A DNA stretch of 64,000 nucleotides from Branchipolynoe longqiensis. Taxonomy: Eukaryota > Annelida > Polychaeta > Phyllodocida > Polynoidae. This document shows positions 1-11,345 of this stretch, one piece after another. The stretch spans positions 88,697,865 to 88,761,864 of the forward strand of contig CM059190.1 in NCBI GenBank assembly GCA_030323885.1. Direction: 5' to 3'. The notes below the pieces were generated by a model. The model was not told the DNA's origin. It saw only the letters and a list, made by a program, of their open reading frames with translations, and searched no databases. A program made the position numbers and the translations under genes. The stretch's first letter is position 1; each line of letters opens with the position of its first letter.

Positions 1-194
1 TCGCTGACTTCCCCGGATTTGCCCGGTTGCCCACTACTAGCGCCACCATCAGGCGCTTTCCGCTGCTAACTCCTCCCGGCAAGTCACTTCCATTCGCGAA
101 ATCAAACTTTTACCGGTATGCCTGTTATCTCGCTATGCCAGACACTCAATAAAAGTGTCCGACCCAACACGCGTCTGTATCCGTCCTTTCCTTA
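1..194. other. Unassigned sequence
   Basis: Mixed-composition DNA before the first AT-rich satellite. I see no reading frame, repeat or RNA signature here. Confidence 0.4.
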
Positions 195-345
195 CGTAGC
201 CATACTTTATATGTATATATATATGTAATATATATGTATATATATATGTGTGTGCATGTATATTATGTATATATATATGTATATATAGGTATATATGGAT
301 ATATATGTATATATAGGTATATATGGATATATATATATATATATA
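195..345. repeat. (TATATG)-like microsatellite
   Basis: Imperfect alternation of TATATA, TATATG and GGATAT words. Similar tracts recur throughout the window, and this one abuts the left end of a pogo-like MITE. Reading frames through it are only Tyr/Ile runs and are not genes. Confidence 0.9.
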
Positions 346-510
346 TAGTAAAACCTCCCTAACCGACCACCTCCACAGATCGACCACTCCCCTATATCGA
401 TCGCTGTATGTGGGTCCCAACAATACCATTGCAACCCTAAACCGACTTACTCCCTAGATGGACCACATAAAGTCGGTCCCCGGGTCGGTCGATTTATAGA
501 GGTTTTACTG
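346..510. mobile_element. pogo-like MITE, copy 1
   Basis: The left end reads AGTAAAACCTCCC and the right end AGAGGTTTTACTG, forming inverted termini of the CAGTAAAACCTC type. This is known from pogo/Tigger-like members of the Tc1/mariner superfamily. The interior has reiterated ACCGACCAC and GGTCGGTC words and no coding capacity. Copies 2 and 3 are at 38333-38505 and 55353-55515. The flanks are TA-rich, consistent with TA target preference. Confidence 0.75.
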
Positions 511-831
511 TATATGTATATGTATGTATGTATGTATGTATGTATATATATGCATATATATATATACATATGCATATATATGCATATATATAGAGAGAGA
601 ATGCGCTAACATGGCCTAAGGACAGGAACGGTGCTTGTGGGCTTATTTTAGTCCCACTAATCCCCGCTTGGCGACGCCACTATTGCCAAATCAAATGACA
701 AGCTTTCAATGGGCCTTCTATTGAAAAAAGCAATACGCAGCCTACTGAAAAAGGGTCATGCGCACAAAGCTAATTGAGATGCAGGCACAATTAACATAAT
801 GACATATTCCTTTAAACATGCTGAATTAAAC
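511..831. other. Microsatellite then unassigned sequence
   Basis: The first 85 bases are TATG/TATA repeats. The remaining ~235 bases, up to the SINE, hold no gene or repeat I recognise. Confidence 0.5.
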
Positions 832-1155
832 CAGGACGCGGTGGCCGACTCAATAGAGCACAGGCTTCCCATGCGGAAGGTTGGGAACTCGAATCCTAGC
901 CAAGTCAAATCAATGACTTATCAAATTGATACTTGTCGCTACCTAGCCTGGTGCTCAGTCTTAATAGGATAGAACAGAGACTGGTTAGCACAGTGTCAGG
1001 ATAATGTGACTGTGTGGGATATTGGATCATGGTGGTGTTGACCTGGTCTCCCAGTGGGGCAGCACTATAAAGTCGCCATGAGTGTGCACTGTCACAAGTC
1101 AATATGCGTCCTGATATAAATGTTGATGTTGCTAGGACGTAAAGCAACAACACAT
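832..1155 (+). mobile_element. tRNA-derived SINE (family 1), near full length
   Basis: The head resembles a tRNA: GGTGGCCGACTCAATAGAGC is A-box-like and GAACTCGAATCC is B-box-like, giving an internal RNA polymerase III promoter. The body contains GTGTCAGGATAATGTGACTG and GGGGCAGCACTATAAAGTCG, and the tail GTTGCTAGGACGTAAAGCAA. It encodes no protein and would depend on a LINE for mobilisation. This is one of the best plus-strand copies; at least a dozen more or less complete relatives follow, mostly on the minus strand. Confidence 0.85.
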
Positions 1156-1369
1156 AAATGCTTAATTATAAATGTTCCCATTTGACAAGGCTAGCCAGGA
1201 GCCCACTTGTTCCTGATTGTTGTGTCACATAATATACAAGCATATACAGCAGGAGGTTGTAATGTATATATAATGGTTATAACGCAACCTGTGCTACATG
1301 ATATATGTGAACAACCTCCCTTATCGGTTACTCATCAATCTATAAATACAAGCCTGCTCTCCCATCACC
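1156..1369. other. Unassigned spacer
   Basis: Short spacer between the SINE and the C-rich satellite block, with no recognisable feature. Confidence 0.4.
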
Positions 1370-1782
1370 CCACCACTCCCAATCCCACCCCACCTCCCAC
1401 CCTCCACCACCACACACCTCCACCATTCTCACCACTTCCAATCCCTTCACATGTTACCAACCCACCACCACTACCCACAACTCATGTCCCCACCCACTTC
1501 CCACCACCCACCTCATACCACCCAACTCCCACCAGCCACCACTCATATCAGCCCCCATCCAACTCCCACCACCCACCTCCCACCCCACCTCCCACCACTA
1601 AGGTTAGCCCCCACCCACCTCCCACCACCCACCTCCCACCACTAAGGTTAGCCCCCATCCACCTCCCACCACCCACATCCCACCACCCATCCCTGACAAC
1701 CACCTCCCACCACCCACCACCCACCGCCCACCACCCACCTCACACCGTCCCCCGGTCACCTCACCCCCCCACCTCAACCATT
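1370..1782. repeat. Degenerate C-rich repeat (CCACCCACCTCC-like)
   Basis: The + strand is almost free of G and consists of CCAC, ACCTCC and CCCACC words. A longer near-repeat (CCACTAAGGTTAGCCCCC) occurs twice, around 1596-1615 and 1638-1657. Long Pro/His/Thr reading frames cross it in more than one frame, so it is low complexity rather than coding. Confidence 0.85.
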
Positions 1783-2640
1783 AATGCTCACCCCCACCAC
1801 TCCACATATTACCCCACATTCCACCCATCCACCACTCCACATATTACCCCACACACACTCTCACACCCTCCACATATTACCCCACATTCCACCACTCCCA
1901 CCACCTATACATATTATCCCACATTCCATCACGCTCACACCCTCCACATATTACCCCACATTCCACCACTCTCATACACTCCACATATTACCCCACATTC
2001 CACCACTCCCACACCCTCCACATATTACCCCACATTCCAGCACACCCACACCCTCCACATATTACCCCACATTCCACCCACCTCCACATATTACCCCACA
2101 TTCCACCACTCTCACACCCTCCACATATTACCCCACATTCCACCACCACCTCCACATAATACCCCACATTCCACCACCACCACCACCACCTCCACATATT
2201 ACCCCACATTTCACCACCCCCACCACCTCCACATATTACCCCACATTCCACTACTCCCACCACCTCCACATATTACCCCACATTCCACCACCCCCACACC
2301 CTCCACATATTACCCCACATTCCACCACTCCCACACCCTCCACATATTACCCCACATTCCACCACTCCCACACCCTCCACATATTACCCCACATTCCACC
2401 ACACCCACACCCTCCACAGATTACCCCACATTCCACCCACCTCCACATATTACCCCACATTCCACCACTCCCACACCCTCCACATATTACCCCACATTCC
2501 ACCACTCCCACACCCTCCACATATTACCCCACATTCCACCACCCCACACCCTCCACATTTTACCCCACATTCCACCACTCCCACACCCTCTACATATTAC
2601 CCCAAATTCCATCATTCCCCCACACTCCACATGTCATCCT
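1783..2640. repeat. 37-bp C-rich minisatellite
   Basis: About 22 copies of a unit close to CATATTACCCCACATTCC followed by ACCACTCCCACACCCTCCA, with some shortened copies (for example around 2085 and 2435). The period is not a multiple of three. The unit therefore rotates through all frames, which explains the overlapping long Pro/His/Thr reading frames and argues against a protein. Confidence 0.92.
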
Positions 2641-3000
2641 TCCCTCACCCAGACCACTGCCACCCCTCCACCTGTTCCCTACCCCAACCCTCTGCCGCCG
2701 ACACCCCTCACACTCCCCCTCCCCACCATCCCCCCTCCTCTCCTGCACCGTTCCGCTCCCCCTCCCCTTCACACACACCCTCCCTCCCTCCCCCTCCCCT
2801 ATGCCTCCCACTCCCCCTTTCCTTCCCCTCTCCTCCCCCATCTGCACCTTCCCGCTCCCCCTCCTCACCACACACACCTCCCTTCCCCTTGCCCATCCCG
2901 CCCCCTCTCCCTCCCCCTTCGCCTCCCCAAACTCCCTTCCCCCCTCCCCCCCTCCCCATTCCCCCTCCCCTCCCCTACCCCCCCCTCCTGCACCGTCACG
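2641..3000. repeat. Polypyrimidine, C-rich tract
   Basis: The + strand is dominated by CCCCTCCC and CTCCCC words with few purines, continuing the strand asymmetry of the minisatellite. No gene is supported. Confidence 0.85.
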
Positions 3001-3149
3001 CCTGCAGCCACTCCCTGTAGGCACACAGGCCTCAGCTATGTCGATATCGACCACTGAACGAGTGAGCTCCTGTTGTGCAACCTCCACAAGCATTTCAAAA
3101 TGTGAGGCGCCATTACATTAGCTGATTGAGGACGGCGCCTGCATTATTG

Positions 3150-3890
3150 ATGTATTGCATGAGGAGGGAGAGGGAGGAAGAGGTGTTGGTGAAGGTGGTG
3201 GTGGTGGAGGAGGTGGAGATGGATATAGGTGATGGCAGAAGAGGAGGTGGTGGTGATGGAGGTGGTAGTGGTGGGAGAGGAAAATGAGGTGGAAGTGGAG
3301 GGGAGCAGAATGGCGAGAGCAGATGGCGGAAGAGGAGGAGTAGGTGGTGGTGGGAGAGGACAAGGAGGTGGAAGTGGAGGGGAGGAGGAGATGGAGAGAG
3401 ATGGTGGAAGAGGAGGAGGAGATGGTGGTGGGAGAGGAAAAGGAGGTGGAAGTGGAGGGGAGGAGGAGATGGAGAGAGATGGTGGAAGAGGAGGAGGAGG
3501 TGGTGGTGGGAGAGGAAAAGGAGGTGGAAGTGGAGGGGAGGAGGAGATGGAGAGAGATGGTTTAAGAGGAGGAGGAGGTGGTGGTGGGAGAGGAAAGGGA
3601 GGTGGAAGTGGAGGGGAGGAGGAGATGGAGAGAGATGGTGGAAGAGGAGGAGGAGGTGGTGGTGGGAGAGGAAAGGGAGGTGGAAGTGGAGGGGAGGAGG
3701 AGATGGAGAGAGATGGTGGAAGAGTAGGAGGAGGTGGTGGTGGGAGAGGAAAAGGAGGTGGAAGTGGAGGGGAGGAGGAGATGGAGAGAGATGGTGGAAG
3801 AGGAGGAGGAGGTGGTGGTGGGAGAGGAAAAGGAGGTAAAAGTGGAAGTGAGGAGGAGATGGCGATGGAGAGAGGAGATGGTTGAAAAGG
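3150..3890. repeat. 78-bp G/A-rich minisatellite
   Basis: The + strand is nearly all G and A with some T. About seven copies of a 78-bp unit carry GGAGATGGAGAGAGATGG and GTGGTGGTGGGAGAGG. The period is 26 codons, so one frame from an ATG at 3232 stays open for about 217 residues of Gly/Glu/Arg repeats. There is no signal peptide, domain or splice context, and other frames are open too, so I do not call a gene. It is the purine-rich counterpart of the C-rich block 150 bp upstream. Confidence 0.88.
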
Positions 3891-3919
3891 AGGAGGTGCT
3901 ACTGGAGGAGGTGCTGGGA

Positions 3920-4235
3920 AAAAGGTTTGTTGTTAGTTTGAGTTTTAGGTCCTGGCAACATCTAAGGTCATATCAGGATGGATTCTGACTTTTCACAGTG
4001 CGCACTCATGGCAAGTTAATAGTGCTGCCGCAATGGGAGACCAGGCCACCAGCACCATGACCTTATATCCCACTCAGCCACATTATTCTGACACCGAGCC
4101 ACCCAGCCATTGCCCTATTCAAATAATGCTGATCGCCTGACTAGGAAGCGACAATTGTGTAAGTCATTGGTTTGAGTCGACTGGGAATTGAACTCCCGAC
4201 CTCCCGCACGGGAGGCCTGCGCTCTACCGATTGGA
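3920..4235 (-). mobile_element. SINE family 1, minus strand
   Basis: The tail complement lies at the left (GGTCCTGGCAACATCTAAGG). The tRNA-like head lies at the right, with CTCCCGCACGGGAGGCCTGC as the complement of the head. The body shows the CTCAGCCACATTATTCTGAC word of the family. Confidence 0.8.
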
Positions 4236-4568
4236 TGATGAGTGGCGAAAGAAGATACACATTTAAGACACTGCATGTATATACCATGAATTTGTGTGTG
4301 GGATTTGCAATCGCTTACAATTGCTCACAATTGCTCATCCAAATTCCACCGCTGCCTCTTCTATCCTAGGTAGCGGCAATCATCAATTCTGACATCATTG
4401 CTTTTAACTCGGCTGACATTGTTTTATGAGGAAGCACTAAAAAGCATTCCAAACGAAATCAGAGGAAGTGCCTCTGATAAGGAAAACCTACACACCTTCA
4501 GTAAAGAACCCCTTCCCCGAAATCACTTTGATGAGTTCACCGAAGGCACTTTAAGAACGGCTTCAAGT
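4236..4568. other. Unassigned spacer
   Basis: Lies between two minus-strand SINEs. It contains a short imperfect inverted word (AGAGGAAGTGCCTCTGA) near 4470 but no gene or repeat I can name. Confidence 0.4.
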
Positions 4569-4905
4569 TAGTTGGTTTGTTGTTGGAGTTTTATGTCTTT
4601 GCAACATCTAAGGTCATATCAGAATAGGTACCGACTTGTGACAGTGCACACTCATGGTGACTTTATAGTGCTGCCCCAATGGGTAATCAGGCTGCTGGCA
4701 CCATGACCTGATATCCCACACAGTCACATTATCCTGACACTGAGATAACCAGTCTTTGCCCTATCCTATTAATGCCCAGTACCAGGCTAGGAAACAATGA
4801 GTATCAATTTTATAAATCATCGGTTTGACTCGACTGGGAACCCAACTCACAATCTCCCACACGCGAGGCTCGCGCTGTTCCGATTCGGCCACCACGCCCG
4901 GTTGT
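4569..4905 (-). mobile_element. SINE family 1, minus strand, nearly complete
   Basis: Runs from the tail complement (GTTTGTTGTTGGAGTTTTAT) to a well kept tRNA-like head complement ending CCGATTCGGCCACCACGCCC. The body keeps the CAGTCACATTATCCTGACAC word. Confidence 0.85.
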
Positions 4906-5661
4906 GCCTTGAGTTTTGGCCTTGAAGTGTTCGTTGTTGAAGCTAACATGGAAGTCCATTCTGAAGCATTCCACCATGTGGTGTTGCTCCACAGTGCAAT
5001 CATTGTTCGCTTCAGCTCCTTACCACCATATTGCAATGTTGACCCACTTTGGAGAACTCCCCCTGCCCTTGTTATTATTCAATAACCGTGAGCGGCATTA
5101 TACCGGAAACGGAAATGGCCAGGACGTCTTTCCAGAACCCACCGCTGGGAAGCACAAACGAACCAGGTTTGGAGCCCGCCATCTAAGTTATGAAATGTAT
5201 CCATTCGAATGGGTGATTCGGGAGGCGCAAAATGAAAAGCCGCTTGAGAAGCCACACAGGAAGCCACAGGGGCACAAAATCTAATCCCATCTGCTGTCGC
5301 GACTCAATCAATGGGGCTAACATCATTACAGGCCAACAGTGACAGATGGTGGAGCTCACCTCCGTGATGGCCACCAGGTGTCGCCAGGCATGTCCAGTCG
5401 TACATAAAAGGAGGGCATCAACACTCATTCTCCACCATTGCTCCTTCTCATATTTAGGGTTAGATCCATAGGTAATAGATGATTTCAACAACTAACCTGC
5501 CATCTGATGTCAGTGGAAGTACTACTATTGCCGGTAGTAGCTTACTGTGCAGGTTGCTCTGTGGAAAAGGTGTTATTTTGGATTTCCACCAAGAAGCCGC
5601 TCTCTGATGGCAGTCAGTGAAAGAAGTAATGTGGATAACAGCTCATTGTGTAACATGCTCT
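4906..5661. other. Unassigned region
   Basis: About 750 bases of unique-looking sequence between a SINE and a MITE. Frames of 60-120 codons exist on both strands but overlap one another and show no domain, so none is called. Confidence 0.4.
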
Positions 5662-6183
5662 GGTGTAGCAGGAAATCGCAAACCCTCTAAATCGCAAGGC
5701 CCCACTTGCGATTTCCTAGGAAATGATATCGCAAACCCCCCATGTTTGGAAGTCTTTATCCTAATGAAAATATCTTTGCGATAGTCCAGTTCGTAATTCC
5801 GACCGCACATGTTCTTAAAACAGCCTTTATTCACAGATGTTGCCCCTGTGGCGATTCTAAATGCCAGGTAAAGAGGTGTGGCAATATCCTGGTAGTATCA
5901 CTCAGTTTCAGGATCGGCAATGTAAACAATGTCATTAGGAAAATGGACTTTTCAGTTCCAACTTCAATTTTTGCATACAGTAAATAAAACCATTTTAATA
6001 TTCCAAATTCTTATTTATCCATTATTTAAACCATTATTTACTAGTGTATTATTTGAATATTACAAAATGATACAAAGCATGGGGGGTTTGCGATTTCCAC
6101 GGGGGGGAGGGATTGTGATTTTCTAGGAAATTGCAAACCCTGGGGTGTGCGATCAGCAGGGGTTTGCGATTTCCTGCTACACC
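5662..6183. mobile_element. MITE with GGTGTAGCAGGAAATCGC termini
   Basis: The left end GGTGTAGCAGGAAATCGCAA is matched by its complement at the right end (GCGATTTCCTGCTACACC). Sub-terminal words also pair: TTGCGATTTCCTAGGAAAT near 5706-5725 and GATTTTCTAGGAAATTGC near 6116-6133. At about 522 bp with no coding capacity, it fits a non-autonomous DNA transposon. I cannot assign the superfamily. Confidence 0.75.
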
Positions 6184-6519
6184 GGTCCTACAAACTGTCG
6201 GTCGGCTCTATGAATGATACAGCCTATGCTCCTCATCACACACCTGCTTTCTATTTATAGCCACCATTCCTCGTTTAATGATATCAGTATACGCACATGA
6301 CAGCGCCATGTCATTCATATTAGGGTACAGATTATCGGTAACGATTATGCGATTATCGCGTGTCAGGGCGGTCTCCATGCGCAATAATGCATCCTGGCAG
6401 ACATGCGCATTAACATTCTCCGATGAGCAGACACAAAAGGAACTGCAATGCTTCTTTACAGTTGTATCAAACGGGATGGCTGAATTGGTGAGAGTGCTAG
6501 CTGGCTTCCCTTGTGGGAA
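6184..6519. other. Unassigned region
   Basis: Contains short AT/GC alternations such as ACGATTATGCGATTATCGCG near 6339. No gene or named repeat is visible. Confidence 0.4.
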
Positions 6520-6775
6520 ATCGTAGAGAAATCGACCGAGTCAAGCCAATGACTTACCAAATGTATACTTATCACTACCTGGCCTGGTGCTCAGTATTAA
6601 TAGAAGAGGGCAACGACTGGTTTGGTCAGTGTCAGGATAATGTGACTGAGTGGGGTATTGGGTCATAGTGCCAACAGCCCAGTCTCCCAGATGGTGCAGT
6701 ACTATAAAGTTGCCATGAGTGTACACTGTCACAAGTCGATAACCGTCCTGATATGACCTTGGAAATTACAAGGAC
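6520..6775 (+). mobile_element. SINE family 1, plus strand, 5' truncated
   Basis: Starts just after the B-box (ACCGAGTCAAGCCAATGACT) and runs to ATGACCTTGGAAATTACAAG. It faces the minus-strand copies immediately downstream. Confidence 0.8.
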
Positions 6776-6784
6776 ATCGATGAC

Positions 6785-7195
6785 AGGACTTCCTGGTAAC
6801 ATATAAGGTCATATCAGGACGGGTACCGACTTGTGACAGTGTGCCCTCATGGCAACTTTATAGTGCTGCCCCACTGGGAGACTAGGTTGCCAGCACCATG
6901 ACCTGATATCCTACTTAGTCAGATTATCCTGACACTGAACCAACCAGTCCTTGCCCTATTCTAATAATGGTGAGCGCCAGGCTAGGAAGCGACAAGTATC
7001 GACTTTATAGTATTGCCCTACTGGGAGACCAGGCCACGGAGTACCACGTTCAGTCACATTATCCTGATAGCGAGAGCAAACTACTTTTGCATTATCCTAT
7101 TAATGCTAAGTGTCAGGCTAGGTAGCGACAAGTATTAATTTTGTATATCATTGGTTTGACTCGGCCGGGATTTGAACCCACAATTTCCCCCACGG
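6785..7195 (-). mobile_element. SINE family 1, minus strand, two joined copies
   Basis: The first copy runs from 6785 to about 7004. The family sequence then restarts at its middle (CTGGGAGACCAGGCCAC) and runs to a tRNA-like head complement ending near 7195 (GGGATTTGAACCC). The CAGTCACATTATCCTGA word therefore appears twice, about 140 bp apart. This is either an insertion beside an existing copy or a partial internal duplication. Confidence 0.75.
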
Positions 7196-7523
7196 TCTGC
7201 TGTGCTTAATCAATAAACTGTAGTTGACTCCCCAATGTGTTCTGATGAATGTAACTTGTAAGCTGTGTGTATTCCTCCTAGATTAAATTGTGACCGACTA
7301 TGCTTAATCAAGAAACTGAATATCTTTCCCCATTGTGATATAAGAAATGTACACTGGTCCCCGTGGCAGTTGTCCGAGAACATTCCCGTCTTCGTCCCAA
7401 CTGCACTGTTCAACTTCGTCTCAAAACCTGGTTGCTACGCCGCTCTGGTGGCTCTTTCTGGAACTACACAAACCACATCACGGTGTTGTTCCGCGTTCCG
7501 TTGCAGTTATTCTGCTTTGAAAC
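7196..7523. other. Unassigned spacer
   Basis: Contains two similar words about 90 bases apart (TGCTTAATCAATAAACTG near 7203 and TGCTTAATCAAGAAACTG near 7300), so probably a decayed repeat. No gene seen. Confidence 0.4.
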
Positions 7524-7845
7524 AATTGGTTGTTGTTGTTGTTTTACGTCCTAACAACATCTACAGTCATATCAGGAACGGTACTGACGTGTGACAGTGT
7601 TCACTCATGGCAACTTTATAGTGCTGCCCCACAGGGAGACTAGGCTACCAGTGCATTGACCTGATATCCCACTCAGTCACATTATCCTGACACTGAGCCA
7701 ACCAGTCCTTGCCCTATCCTAATATTGCCTAGCGCCTGGCTAGGAAGTGACAATTATCAGTTTGTTAGTCATTGGTTTGACTCGACCAGGGTTCGAACCC
7801 TTGGGTTCAAATCCCACGATATACCTAAGCGCGCATTAATGTGAC
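7524..7845 (-). mobile_element. SINE family 1, minus strand
   Basis: The tail complement GTTTTACGTCCTAACAACAT is at the left. At the right is a variant head with two tRNA-like words, CAGGGTTCGAACCC and TTCAAATCCCACG. The body keeps CCCACTCAGTCACATTATCC. Confidence 0.8.
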
Positions 7846-7964
7846 TTGGTGTGACAAAAAGGGCCCACACATTCCGCCTCCATGTTGGGTGCGTTGCGTC
7901 ATATTCGATCTAATTGCAAACATTGATTGTGGAGACTTTAATGGCAGCGCACTGCATTAAGGTT
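7846..7964. other. Unassigned spacer
   Basis: Short spacer between SINE copies; nothing recognised. Confidence 0.35.
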
Positions 7965-8298
7965 GGGTGGTTGGTTGTTGGAGTTTATCATCCTAGCAAC
8001 ATCAAAGGTCATATCAGGACGGGTACTGACTTGTAATAGTATGCACTCATAATGACTTATAGTGCTGCACCACTGAGAAATCAGGCCACCGGCACCATGA
8101 CCTGATATCCCACTCAGTCACATTATCCTGACATTGAGCTAACCAGTCCTTGCCATATCTTAGCAATGCTGCATGCCAGGCCTGGAAGCAACAAGTATCA
8201 ATTTTATAAGTTGTTGGTTTGATTCAACCGGGAACCAAACTGCCGATCTCCCACATGTTAGGCCTGCGCTCTACCGATTAGACCACAGCACCCGGTGT
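7965..8298 (-). mobile_element. SINE family 1, minus strand, nearly complete
   Basis: Starts GGTTGGTTGTTGGAG and ends with the tRNA-like head complement CTACCGATTAGACCACAGCA then CCCGG. The full body is present. Confidence 0.85.
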
Positions 8299-8617
8299 AA
8301 AGGGTGCCCGTAGTACCACAAACGACAACGACATGTTCTTGACTGATGTATGCTATAATCCGTACCACCGTGAAAACCGAAAGATGAACAATAAAAGCTT
8401 TCACCAAGAATAAAGTTAACCCATACAGCTTTCACATTTCACTGTATATCTTTACGCATTGCACTATGCTATGCTGGTTACAACATAGATTGATTAGCAT
8501 TACACACAGTTGGAACCATGAAGTTACCTCAGCCCCAGCTCTATAGACTTTACTGAGGTTTATTTAGCGCTTTAACTTTGTCATAGTAATGGGACACTTG
8601 AACTATACAATCTGTTA
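8299..8617. other. Unassigned region
   Basis: No gene or recognisable repeat. It leads into the 41-bp minisatellite. Confidence 0.4.
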
Positions 8618-8970
8618 TTAAATGTCTATAACATAAATGACTTCTATCCAACCTGCTATTAAATGTCTATAATATAAATGACTTCCATACAACCAGCCAT
8701 TAAATGTCTATAATATAAATGACTTCCATACAACCTGCTATTAAATGTCTATAATATAATAAATTACTTCCATACAACATGCTATTAAATGTCTATAACA
8801 TAAATGACTTCCATACAACCTGCTATTAAATGTCTATAACATAAATGACTTCCATACAACCTGCTATTAAATGTCTATAATATAAATGACTTCCATACAA
8901 CCTGCTATTAAATGTCTATAATATAAATGACTTCCATACAACCTGCTATTAAATGTCTATAGTATAAATG
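8618..8970. repeat. 41-bp AT-rich minisatellite
   Basis: About nine copies of a unit beginning TAAATGTCTATAACATAAAT and ending GACTTCCATACAACCTGCTAT. The spacing between successive AAATGTC words is 41 bases, except one copy lengthened by 3 bases near 8757-8787. Copies are highly similar, so the array is young or homogenised. Confidence 0.93.
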
Positions 8971-10309
8971 AGTATAATATAACATTCAGCACATGTTGAC
9001 ACTCTAATATGTTCATGGCTGGACCATTAAAGTAGGCTGGACAAACATTGGGTGAATCATCCATATCCCTATGAATATAAAGCATCTATGGATGTCTGAC
9101 TGATATTACAGAGAAAGAACACTAGGAGTGGTGTATAGGCACAGTTTGCCTTCCCACTATCTAAGTTATCTATCTATGATGGATGGATTAGCACATGTGG
9201 AAGGCAAAATGGCAGTTTCACTACGTCACTTTCAATCTAAATTCTGACAATAAATAATGGTCCTACATTTACCAAAATGCTCTGCACTGATATAGGAAGA
9301 TTTACTTTATATGCACATACCTTGTTGTGACCTTGTGGAACCTGGGATGGTTCGATGTAGATAGATTCTTTCCTACAGTTCTTTAGGACATCTTTGCTTT
9401 AGAACAATGGCCACCAGACAAGTAGTTCCCACATGGTCTGTATCCCTACTCAGATGCAGTTACAGATCAAATATGGCAAAGTATCTTATTTATAGTATCT
9501 GAATGCAACATTGTGAAATCAAATTAATAGTTTAACATAATTAGCCTATTGGTGAAGTTTACATTTCTTAATGAATGTATCTGTTGGGAACTATTTTCTC
9601 TTAGTTGTGCAGTGTCATATTTCACCTTGACCGTTGGTTACAAAATGCAAATGGCTACCCATGGCTCAATAGCTAAGAATGCAGGTAAATACATGCCACA
9701 TTGCCTATATGCATTTTAACTACTATCAGGGATGTCATTTGGTGGCAGCTACACCCGGTCTGCATTAACTTTAAGGTGTTCGAGTCGCGGCCCCACTGCA
9801 ATGAATCAGATATACAAAACAAACCAATTTATTGCCACGCCTTCCCAGTTCCCACACAATCAATGAATTATGTCCCACTTATTCAGCTTATTTTCGTTGA
9901 CACCACAACCCCCCCCCCCCCCATTGCCCACCTTCGCCTGGCGTGGTTGAGCCGCTGGCGTCATTACAAAATCACCGACAAGAGCTTAAGAAAGAATTCG
10001 GTTGCTTACACCCAACTCACACTAGGCTTGCGACCACTTGCGACAAAACAAAACACACAAAAAAACGAGTTGTCGCAAATTGGTCGCAAAAAGGTCTGAT
10101 TGGTCTTCAGTGGTTGCCGACCACCTGGCAATGATTTTGGTCACTAGGTTGCAGGTGTTACACACACAAAAAACACCTCCTTGTGAGTAAAATGGTTGCC
10201 AGGAGATTGCCAACCATTGTCATAGGTTGGCGATCAGTTGGGAACCATGAGAGTTAGACGGTTTGGATCGACTCAGCCACTGAGTGATTCGTCAACATTC
10301 TGTCCAGCT
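8971..10309. other. Unassigned region with a poly-C run
   Basis: About 1.3 kb with no supported gene. It includes a C homopolymer at about 9909-9922. A stretch at 10025-10235 is rich in reiterated words (TTGCGACC, GTCGCAAA, GGTTGCC). That pattern resembles the arms of the hairpin-element family elsewhere in the window, but no termini were found. Confidence 0.4.
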
Positions 10310-11040
10310 TTCGCCCAGAGGGAGGGAAAGAAAAAAAGAAAGAGAAAGAAAGAAAGAGGGGATGAAAGAAAGAGGGGATGAAAGAAAGAGGGGGAGAAAA
10401 GGAGAGAGAAAGAGAAAAGCATACAAAAAGAACGAGAAACAGAGAAATGAGTAGAAACAGAAAGAGTAACCTACAGAGGAACACAGAGAGAAACACAAAG
10501 AAATGGAGAGAAACAGAAATAGACACACAAAGAGAAACACAAAGAGAAACACAAAGAGACACACAAAGAGAACACACAAAGAGAATACACAAAGAGACAC
10601 ACAAAGAGAACATGCAAAGAGAAATACAAAGAGAAACACAAAGAGACACACAAAGAGAACACACAAAGAGAACACACAAAGAGAACACACAAAGAGAAAC
10701 AGAGACATAAGGAGAAACACAAAGAGAAACACAAAGAAAAACAGAGACATAAGGAGTAACACAGAGAGAAACAAAAGCGAAACAGAGACATAAGTAGAAA
10801 CACAAAGAGAAACAAAAACAGAAAGACAAACAGAAACACAAAGAGAAACACAAACAGAAAGACAAAGAGAAAAACAAAGAGAAACACAAAGAGACACACA
10901 AAGAGAACACACAAAGAGAAACACAAAGAGAAACACAAAGAGAAACACAAAGAGTTATAGAGGAACAGGAAAGCAGAAAGAGAAACACGGAAAAACCAAG
11001 AAAAAAGAGACAGAGAAAGGGAGAAAGAGAAAGACAACCA
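10310..11040. repeat. Purine-rich (ACAAAGAGAA)n-like satellite
   Basis: About 730 bases in which the + strand is nearly all A, G and scattered C. The commonest words are ACACAAAGAGAAAC and ACACACAAAGAGA. Long frames on both strands (Phe/Leu/Cys-rich on the minus strand, Arg/Lys/Thr-rich on the plus) are artefacts. Confidence 0.92.
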
Positions 11041-11054
11041 GAGAGACTGAATTT

Positions 11055-11345
11055 TGTTGTTGGTTAGGGTTTTACGTCCTAGGAACTGCTAATGTCATAT
11101 CAGGACAGGTACCAACTTGTGAAAGTGCACACTCATGTCGACTTAATAGTGCCGCCCCACATTATCGTGACACTGAGCCAACATGTCCTTGCCCTATCCT
11201 AATAATGCCAAGCGCCTGGCTAGGAAGCGACAAATTTATCAATTTTTTAGTCATTGATTTGACTCCACCAGGGTTCGAACCCATGAGTTCGAAACCCAAC
11301 GACCTATCAAAACGGGTCCGGACGCTCAACTCATTCGGCCATCCT
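11055..11345 (-). mobile_element. SINE family 1, minus strand
   Basis: Tail complement GGTTAGGGTTTTACGTCC at the left. A variant head complement (CAGGGTTCGAACCCATGAG) is at the right, ending near CATTCGGCCATCCTGACTGG. A stretch of about 40 bases of the body is missing near 11155. Confidence 0.8.

Noticed and set aside
832..900. A functional tRNA gene
   Set aside because: A-box and B-box-like words are present, but the cloverleaf is incomplete and the sequence continues into the SINE body; the same head recurs in many diverged copies.
1207..3057. 616-codon Pro/His/Thr-rich frame, with a 445-codon frame overlapping it
   Set aside because: It lies over a 37-bp minisatellite whose period is not a multiple of three, is open in more than one frame, starts at a non-ATG codon and has no domain.
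3232..3885. 217-codon Gly/Glu/Arg repeat frame
   Set aside because: The 78-bp minisatellite happens to have a whole-codon period. Overlapping frames are also open, and there is no gene context.
4916..5284. 122-codon frame between a SINE and a MITE
   Set aside because: Overlaps other frames on both strands, with no recognisable domain, splice context or codon signal.
8971..9700. 5' exons of the nAChR gene
   Set aside because: I looked for exon-3-like TTNVW and exon-2-like sequence upstream of 28609 and found none I could support; very short exons could have been missed.
10254..11037. Long Phe/Leu/Cys/Val frames on the minus strand
   Set aside because: Translation of a purine-rich satellite; two frames are open over the same bases with equivalent composition.
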